This document shows positions 56,351 through 64,000 of a stretch of DNA of 64,000 nt, in pieces. Within the stretch, counting starts at the first letter, position 1; every line of letters begins with the position of its first letter. Made by a program: the position numbers and the translations under genes. The notes below the pieces were generated by a model that was given only the letters and a program-made list of their open reading frames with translations, was not told the DNA's origin and searched no databases. Source of the stretch: Nigrospora sphaerica (Eukaryota > Ascomycota > Sordariomycetes > Amphisphaeriales > Apiosporaceae); contig JAGVVL010000013.1 in assembly GCA_018287875.1 (NCBI GenBank), forward strand, positions 372,001 through 436,000, in the 5' to 3' direction.

Positions 56351-59300
56351 ACAGCGCTAAGGATCCTACACTGGAACACGCAGAAAAGCAAGAAAGCACA
56401 GATCCCGGCAGTCGATGCCATCTCCGAAGAGTACGACGTCCTGGCTATCCAAGAGCCCTGGCGAAACCCAAATATGCCGACCACCTACTGCCCGAGATCC
56501 TCTCTATACTACCTACTCTACGCAACCGAGGGAGGTAGGGCATGCATCTATATTAATAAGAAGTACACCCCAGCGCAGTGGACATACAAGGCGCAGCCAG
56601 ATAGGTGTCACATCACAATCCAACTACCAGACGGTCCCATAACAGTCGTCTGCATATACTCGCCTCCCCCTGGGTCCACCAGCAGATCGGACCTGCCCGC
56701 TATCGAAGCCCTCCATGCCGAACCCCAGCCAAGACGAACAGTCCTCGTGGGAGACTTCAACGTCCACCACCCCGTCTGGGGAGGATACAACGTCCGACCC
56801 CATAGGGCAGCCAACAAGCTGCTCCAGCTAGCAGAATCCTGGAGACTCCAGCTGATCACACCCCCTGGAACACCGACATGGACTCGAAGAGGGTGCATGG
56901 ACTCCACGATCGACCTAGCGTGGGCCACGGACGATCTCCGAACTGCCTACGACGGGTACGCCCCATATGCTGGATCCGATCACCTCCCGCAGGTGATACG
57001 CGTGGCTGGACCCCATACAGACCGCCAAGACAGGCCACGACGCAGCTGGAAAACAGCTGACTATAACCAGGCGAAGGCAGAAGCGGCATACCTACCACAG
57101 CCAGGGCGACTCGAGACACCAGAAGAAATCGATAGCTACACTGAAACGTTAACTAAGGAATTAACTTAGATAGCCGACCTAGTTGCCCCCCTCCGCTACT
57201 CTAAAGGGAGAGGCAAAGCCTAGTGGAACCGCGAGACAGAAGAAGCTATAAAGAAGGAGCGAAGAGCCCAGCGGATATGGCTTTCCGATAAGACGGACGT
57301 AGCTTGGCGAGCCCTCCGGCAGTCAACTCTCTCAAAGAAGAAAGCAATCCGAGAAGCTAAGACGGCGTCCTGGAGACATATGCTCCACGAGGCGTCTAGC
57401 CAGCCAGCTGGCGTCTGGAATATCGCGAGATGGGCAAGAACGGAAGGAGCAGCACCGCCGTTACCCCCGGCAGTCCCTACACTCTACACACCGCGTGGCG
57501 AAGCAACGACCCATAAGGAGAAAACAGAGGCCTTCCGAGAGAGGTTCTATCCCTCCCTAAGGCTACGTACACCGGCTTCCGAACAACGAACCGGCTCGCA
57601 GCGCCTCTCGATATGGACAGCAAGGTGACAGCAGAACAAGTCCAAGACGTCCTTACTAAGGCAGGCCAGTGGAAGGCACCTGGACCAGACCAGCTTCCGA
57701 ACGGATTCCTTAAACGCCTAGGAAAGCCCCTCTTCCAGGCCTTGGCCTCCCTAGCGGAAGCGTGCTGGCATATAGGATACTATCCAAGAGCGTTCCGGAA
57801 AGCAGTCACCGTTATCCTCCGGAAGCCAGGAAAGCAGCCAAACGAGTATCACCAAGCCGGCGGATGGAGACCTATCGCGCTGCTCAACACTATAGGGAAA
57901 GCAATCGAGAGCTTACTAGCGCAACGGCTAGCTAGCTTTGCCGAAGAGAACGGACTGCTCCCGGACAAACAGATGGGCAACCGGAAAGGCCGCTCCACGG
58001 AAACAGCCTTACGGTTGCTAACGGACCTAGTCCGTACAGCCTGGAAACATGGAGGCGCAGCAACCCTTCTTTCGCTGGATATTTCGGGCGCTTTCGACTC
58101 GGTCGACCATGGAAGGCTCCTCGCTAACCTGCGAGCGCTAAGGGTCCCTATATGGACTATTAGCTGGATCCGAAGCTTCTTATCTAACCGGTCCACTACG
58201 CTATTCTTCGACAGCCAGGAATCGGACGAGATCCTAGTTCCGGCAGGCGTCCCGCAGGGCTCACCCTTATCGCCCATCCTCTTCTGCCTCTATACAGCCG
58301 GTCTTTATAAGGCTCTCTGCGCTATACCAGGAATAGCTACTATAGCCTTCGCAGACGACACGAACCTCGTGGGCTTCGGTTTGGACCCCGAGCAGACTTG
58401 CAAGCGGCTAAAAGCCGCTCATAGGATCTGTAAAGAATAGGCAGTCAGCCACGGCATGACCTTTGCAATCCAGAAATATCACCTAGTCCACTTCTCTCGA
58501 AGACGGAAAGGTCCGGACACAAAGATAGCCTTAGAAGGCCACGAAATCGAACCAGAAGACTCCTGCCGCGTCCTTGGCATCCAGGTGGATAGACGCCTCC
58601 GCTGGGACGTCCACATCTAGTCGATATCGAAGAAGATGGCGACGCAGGTCTATGCTCTAGACCGGATAGCCGGCTCGACATGGGGCGCGTCTCTCCAGCG
58701 AGCCCGCCAAGTCTATACAGCCGTCGTACGGTCTGCGATAGGCTATGGAGCTTCAGAGTGGCACCGCCAGATCTCGAAAAATAGAGCCAAGGCACTTAAC
58801 GACGTCTAGACAGAGTGCCTCCGAAAGGTCACAGGAGCTTTCAAAGCCACGGCCACTGCAGTACTAGAAACGGAAGCTTACGTGTCCCCCTTAGACACGT
58901 GGCTCAACAGAAGGGTGGCGGCATCGGAAGAGAGGCTCCAACAGCCGCGTATCGCATCACTCATCCAAGCAAGGTGCGATAGCGCAGCTAGATGGATCCT
59001 AACAAGACCGACTCGCCGGCGCAGACCGAAAGGCCCCGACGCTCCCGATCGTAAGAGGTGGCTAGACGAATGGCTAGCTGGAGACTCAGCATATAAGGCT
59101 GAGGAGAGAGACTGGCTTTAAAGATGGCAACAAGCGCAGCAAAATCGAACAGCACGAACCCCGATAGCAACTAAGATGCCGCCAGACAAACACGTCCTCA
59201 AGCTCTATAAGGGACTCCATAAAGCCGAGAGCTCCATCCTCGTCCAAGCGAGGACTGGCAAGATTAGGCTGCGAGACTTCCTTTTTAAGCGTAGGGTCCC

Positions 59301-59535
59301 GGGCTTCGACAGCCCCTGGTGCGTCTGTGGTCAGGGCAGGGAGACCGTCCGGCATATCCTCGTTTTCTGCCCACGGGAAAGAGAAAGACGAGAGCATCTC
59401 GTCCAAGCTCTAGGAGGACCGATAGACACGGACAGGATGCTCGACACCCCAGGAAAAGCAGGAATTATCGCGAGATGGCTACTCCGCTCGCGTAGGCTGG
59501 ACATGTTCCAGCTGGCGAATCAACTCATTAGCTAA
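56348..59535 (+). pseudogene. LINE ORF2: endonuclease-reverse transcriptase, broken
   Basis: The EEP endonuclease covers 56348-57169 (RILHWNTQKSKK, IQEPW, GDFNVHHPVWGG, AGSDHLPQV). The reverse transcriptase runs from about 57610 (WKAPGPDQLPNGFLK; SLDISGAFDSVDHG; GVPQGSPLSPILF; FADDTN at about 58350). The C-terminus has CVCGQGRETVRHILVFC. Stops: TAG 57167, TAG near 57221, TAG 58438, TAG 58618, TAG 58807, TAA 59119. A one-base deletion at 57549-57552 (CCC against CCCC in the other copy) shifts the frame before the RT. Confidence 0.88.
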
Positions 59536-59742
59536 GAAGCGGGCGCGCTGAGCCCGATCTCGGTATGGCAGGTCAAAGAGCAGATAGAAGCGGTGCGACG
59601 CAGCGGAACCTAGGTTTTTCACCCGGCCGGACGTCAGCCCGGAACGGTTTTCCTAGGCTAAGATGCGCGGGGGGTCCTCATGGCCTAGATAGGTCGCTAG
59701 GTGTAAGAACAATAATAATAATAATAATAACGCTGCCAAATA

Positions 59743-61691
59743 TGGCTCCAACGCCACGGCCATTGCTGCGTTGCAGGGCGTATCGTGGTGACCGGAACTG
59801 ACGGCTGCACGCGCGTAGCCCACGCTGCGCCTAACTCGGTGGAACGGGTGCAACCTAAAACCGACTTCGTGACGGCCGAAAAGAAGCACTGTCGGCCGCT
59901 TGGCTGCGCTTGGCTGTGCAAGCTATTTCGTCCAACCAATTGGCCAAGGCCGCTATTGATCTTGCCATGGAGCCAATCAGCGGGTGCTGCCGTAGTTTCC
60001 GACTTGGCGTCTTCGGAGCTTTCCCGGCCCAACTCACAACCTTCCCGCGCTGCGCCGCTGGAACGGTCATTCTTGTGAACCCTTTAAATGGCTCGTACGT
60101 CTGCTCCCGCCATGCCCGGATGCCCTCCCCACGCCTGCCCAGCGGCATGCCGTCGCCGGTGACCACAACGGCGTGTTTATGAGGCCGGTACAGCCTCTCT
60201 AGCCTTTTTAAGCGGTTAGACGCCTGCCAGCCTTTGTCTTCCTGGGGAGTGGAAACTGACCATGCACAGCTCGTTGCACCATTCAACTCGTGTGCTGCGC
60301 GGGCAGTTCCAGGCAGGCAATTCGCTTCGCTCCCGCCCAGGTGATCCTGAGAGCTTTACCTTTCCAAGGTACTGGTCACTTGACTGATCCTCACGAGATG
60401 CAGCCTACTGATTTCCAGCCAAACGGGGAGGGCCGAGACCTGAAGCGGCTTGTGGCTTCCGAGTGAGTAGTGCAGGTTTTGCTGCTGCAAGTAGCAGCTG
60501 CTCGGGTGCCTGGTCACCTGGGCTCTGGGCTAATCCGCTTTTCCTCTCTAGCTGACTTTCATTCCTTTCAAGTGTCATGCGAGACCACCACCATACTATC
60601 GTAGCCAAAGCCTCGGCGTCTTTCTCGCGAGTGTGAACTATGCACAACAAATCTTCTACCTCGCCCTCAGCAAATCATGAATGCTGACTCCGGGCCCGTT
60701 GCGACCATGCAGACTACCCCTTCATCTTATTACCCCGGTGCCTTCCTCACGTCACTCGCAAGGCAGATATCTGAGTGTGGAATTTCTTCATACCGCTTCC
60801 AATTGGTAAGGCGAACGAGTAGTGCTATAGGGTCGTTCTCGACTTGAGGAATCCATGTGTCTGTCTCTCCGCCCTGTTTTTATTTGCCTATCAGGGGGAA
60901 AAACCGATATACGGAAGGACAGGGGAACTTCCCTCCACTATCACAGCAGGGTCTCCTGTCCTTCTCTCGGGCCCTCCAGTCACCTTCACGCGAGCCCCTC
61001 GCACCGACCTTTCCGGAGGTCCGGATGTCTCACGTACGGCCTGACAGTACTCCGCATTAGTACGTTGATCAATCAAATTCCACCTGATTCCATCCGATAG
61101 CAACTATTTCTATATAATCCTCTCCACCCGTCTTCGGCACCAATTTATTCATTCGCCATCAACGGCAGACTCATCCGCGACTTTTCCTATTGCTTTCAGC
61201 ACCCAGTCGGCATCTCTGTGGAGTATGGACGCGGGAATCCTGAGTACCCAGTCCGCTATTAGCCCGTGGCCTCTAGGAATGTGGTAATCTTGGAACCCCA
61301 GCGGCCTAATGCCCCAACCTCGTTTTCTACAGCCCCTATCGACTGCCACCGCTCCTCGTTCCTCTCAATGAACCCTCGGCTGACATGGCGTGTCTTCTTA
61401 TTATCACACCTGTAGCCGAACGGCATCAAGGCCCGGCGCGGTAGAGGCTGTCTCTACGTAACTAGTGTTTAAATGCTACGGGTTATCACGCGGATGAATC
61501 GCGGTTACGCTCTCGTTGCACCGTAAAGCATGTCTTAGTTGATGGATCTCTTGGTCTTTTCACATCGACGTCATCCTAAAGGCTCAGAAAACAAAGCAAG
61601 ATTCTGGGCATCACGGGCGCCAACTTCGCCTCTCATCCTCCACGGTGCTCGTCGTTGATATCTACTGATAAGCTCCTTCCTCCTGGATTTA
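59743..61691. other. Intergenic
   Basis: Right flank of the LINE target. The stretch 59855-60286 (-) and the short open stretch 61149-61349 (-) have no recognisable features, and I see no repeat, RNA gene or promoter that can be defended. Confidence 0.45.
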
Positions 61692-62308
61692 AGTTAGGTG
61701 ACCCCCATTTCGCCACCCCCCACTTTTCGCCACCCTTAGCTTAACCGCATCAAAATTAATCTTATTACTTCAACCGACTACATATTCTTATTTTATAAGA
61801 ACCATGATACAAGAACCAGCCTCACTTAGGCTTTCGCTATCGCTCTCTTTATCTAGACCACTTTCAGCCTCTCTGACTGCTAATTGAGCTCGGTGGATGT
61901 CTTCGATGTTCGCGAACTTCGAATTTAAGCTTAAATTCACCTTCTTCCTTTTCTTTAGTCTAATGGTCTCAATCTTAGCTTCGAGGGCTTGAATTTACCT
62001 TTAAGCAGTAGCTAATTGGACATTTTTCTTATTAAAGGCCTTTTGGATCTTCCGGAAGAGTAGTCGTTATATAGTTAAGTGTTCCACTAGCTGGTTCGAA
62101 AGCTGCATTTAGTCTTTAAAGTCCGACGTCTTCTTTAGAGTAGACCAAACTACTATAGAAGTACCGGATCTCTTTGGAGGTGTCGAGAAGACCTTATTCG
62201 AGTAGGATTCCTTCGATTTCGTCGTATCGGGTATTGTTTAGTATGTATTTTAAACTACATTCCGGCTTAGAAGCGGTTTAGCTATACACACTGGCTAAAG
62301 ACAGAGAC
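61692..62308 (-). mobile_element. Truncated Fot1-like element (3' end)
   Basis: A terminal repeat AGTTAGGTGACCCCCATTTC, preceded by TA (61690-61691), continues into the C-terminal part of a transposase on the minus strand (KKRKKVNLSLNSKF, EDIHRAQLAVREAESGLDKE), the same tail as at about 27960-28060 and 47990-48110. It ends where sequence of the next LINE begins; the opposite terminal repeat is missing. Boundary on the right is approximate. Confidence 0.7.
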
Positions 62309-62309
62309 G

Positions 62310-64000
62310 ACCTTCCTTCCTATTTATTCTTTTCTGGCACCCACTGTTAGTGCCAGCCTGCTATTTACTGCCAAATCCTTAACAATCCTCTAACGGCGCC
62401 TCAACGCCAACCCAGAGGCCAAATGGACTCTGGGACCATCATCGTGATGGCTTCACCTCCTCGTGAGGACATCACCGATGAGGTGATGACGGGAAACGAT
62501 CCTCCCGACCACCTGGCAGAAGCTTCCCCCACTTATACTCACAAGAGGAAGCGAACGGGGCAGAATGAGGCCCCTGCGAACGGTCCACTGCGAAACCGAA
62601 GGAAGGTCGACGACACTCGAGAAGCTTCGACGACAGAAGAAGCCGCGCTGTAGACTGCAAAGGAAGGACACCAATTGGCCACGGACACACTAGCCCCGAT
62701 CCTAGGCGATATAGATAAGCGACATAATACCCGACGATCGGTACTCACGAAGATCGCCCGCGCTTTAGACAACATCATCGAAGAATACTGCGACGAAGAT
62801 AAGGAAATAGCCGCGGAGATTATAAAAGGTTTCACGGCGTTCCTACTGGCTAAGACTAGGGAAACGATTGGCCCCCACCCGAACGAACACCTCCTACAGG
62901 CGAACGGCCCGACCCGAGCGGAGCCCCTTAAGACCCCCACACGTAGCTAGGCTAACGTCGCCCGAGCTGGACAGAAGCTAACACCCTAAGACGGTTCAGA
63001 TAAGCGAACTAAGGAAACGAATTAACGAGAGGACCTTCGAGTTCTTATAAGGATCCTAGAGGAACATCGAAGCTAGGTACATGCCCAATATAACTTCGCC
63101 CTGCAATAAGCCGTATGTAACACCCTCGACTTATCTTTAGTGGACGTTCCCGATGTCCACTATATAGCGACGGGCGTTGCTGTCTATCCGAGAAATAAAG
63201 AAACAAGGGAGGTTCTCCTCCGAAATAAAGAAAAACTAGCACGAAGCCTCCGAGCTAGCACAGTCGAGGTCCCGGTTACATAGGTGAACTACGTAATTCC
63301 CGGCTACCCGACGCAACTCTTTAACATTTTTAGCAAGATATTCGAGACTGACACACTCTTATAAGACGAAGTTCTTGCCTAAACAGGCATCGAGCTAGTA
63401 AGCGTATGCTGGTCACGATAGGAACCGATTCCGGGGACAAATAAGAGATCATGCATCGTCTTGTTCTTATAAAAAGTTCGTCTATTCCGGCTCTTTAGGG
63501 CGAGTAGGCCTGCCCGGCTGATTGAGAAACGGACGCCTCCTAGCCGCCACAACCCAGGATGCCAAGGATACCACCCGAGCCGGGTGTGTACAAGAACCGA
63601 AAAGTGTAAGAACTGTAGCGCCCAGCTCCCGACAGAACATGAACACCCGCAGCCGTGCCAGGAACGCCCACGATATGCGAACTACTACAGGCCAGCTCCA
63701 GCAAGCCACGAGAACTGCCCGGCGAAGCCAGTGGTGAAACACGGAAAGCTAGTACGCCTAACGCGAAGCGAGCTTGCGAAGATCCGCTAGACAGGTAGCT
63801 TGCTTTATAAGGCAGCCTAACCGTAAGGAACAAGCCAGGGAGGCAACACACTGGAGGAAGCTAGCCCGGGATTAAACACGCTTAATGTCGACAGGAGCAC
63901 CGTCGATGCAGCCATAGAGGACTCAACTTATATGCCTATAGAAGCCCTAAGAAGACAACCTCAGCCCTCCTAAAAGAACAAGACGAAGCGCAGCTAACGG
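62310..64000 (+). mobile_element. Second LINE family, 5' part, runs off the window
   Basis: A gag-like ORF1 can be followed from ATG 62423 to about 63790 through many TAG/TAA stops in one main frame: a hydrophilic start (EDITDEVMTGNDPP), then TKIARALDNIIEEY, IATGVAVYPRNKETREVLL, and a Cys-rich end (CTRTEKCKNCSAQLPTEHEHP). The sequence is not the same family as the two other LINEs. ORF2 should lie beyond 64000; no reverse transcriptase is visible here, so classification rests on the gag-like ORF1. Confidence 0.6.
62423..63790 (+). pseudogene. LINE ORF1 (gag-like) remnant
   Basis: Open blocks 62423-62653, 62675-62950 and 63584-63790 are separated by stops mostly at expected Gln/Trp positions. 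The last block carries cysteine/histidine motifs of a nucleic-acid-binding knuckle (RTEKCKNCSAQL.TEHEHPQPC and a later HENCPAKP). Confidence 0.55.

Larger units (their letters stand above)
54880..59728 (+). mobile_element. Full-length LINE (Tad-like), youngest copy
   Basis: The 4.85-kb element has a perfect 14-bp target duplication AACGCTGCCAAATA (54866-54879, 59729-59742), starts near an A-run and ends in (AAT)n/(TAA)n. It encodes a gag-like ORF1 with three zinc knuckles and an ORF2 with endonuclease and reverse transcriptase. Stops and one frameshift prevent expression of ORF2, but decay is much lighter than in the 32606-37448 copy. No RNase H domain seen. Insertion is recent by TSD identity. 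Confidence 0.95.

Noticed and set aside
1..64000. CRISPR arrays, rRNA genes, prokaryotic operons
   Set aside because: None seen; the only short direct repeat array is the 17-bp minisatellite without spacers.

Overview
The window looks like accessory DNA from a filamentous ascomycete (Pezizomycotina, probably a Sordariomycete-type genome). The evidence is genes with short introns of 48-116 bp (GT donors, CTRAC-like branch points), fungus-typical families (NRPS-like thioester reductase, self-sufficient CYP505 P450, HsbA, CAP10/GT90) and Fot1/pogo-type and Tad-type transposons riddled with TAG/TAA stops where Gln or Trp codons are expected, as repeat-induced point mutation (RIP) produces. No species can be named from the sequence alone.

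Layout. 1-4083: the 3' end of an NRPS-like reductase gene, then a convergent MFS efflux gene with two homopolymer frameshifts. 4.9-7.2 kb: a dead Fot1-like element in a locus whose unoccupied target-site copy lies just to the left. 8.5-9.1 kb: a small secreted six-cysteine protein gene whose first exon is only two codons. 11.5-14.6 kb: two divergent paralogous P-loop GTPase-like genes, one frameshifted. 15.6 kb: a 17-bp minisatellite. 17.6-21.0 kb: a full CYP505 P450-reductase fusion. 23.2-28.3 kb: a 5'-truncated LINE and two Fot-like elements abutting at one TA. 29.0-30.3 kb: an intact GC-rich F-box-like gene between dead transposons. 30.7-32.5 kb: another Fot-like element with doubled 17-bp motifs in its TIRs. 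32.6-37.4 kb: a full-length decayed LINE. 37.8-42.2 kb: a divergent pair, a RidA-amine oxidase fusion and an amidase. 44.2-45.0 kb: an HsbA-like secreted protein. 45.5-48.3 kb: a heavily mutated Fot-like element carrying three later insertions. 48.8-50.2 kb: a CAP10/GT90 pseudogene with RIP-type stops. 51.3-52.8 kb: a six-exon FAD monooxygenase. 54.9-59.7 kb: the youngest full-length LINE, with a perfect 14-bp target duplication. 61.7-64.0 kb: a truncated Fot-like end and the 5' part of a second LINE family running off the window.

How the genes may work together. The intact genes are mostly oxidoreductases, a hydrolase and secreted proteins (CYP505, amine oxidase, FAD monooxygenase, amidase, HsbA, six-cysteine protein), with relics of secondary metabolism at the left end. 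The only clear functional pairing is the amine oxidase/RidA fusion with the amidase, which share one 0.6-kb divergent promoter region and both act on C-N bonds. The rest is a gene-poor, transposon-rich compartment in which genes survive as islands. Intron boundaries were placed by hand from splice motifs and frame continuity; no homology search was run.
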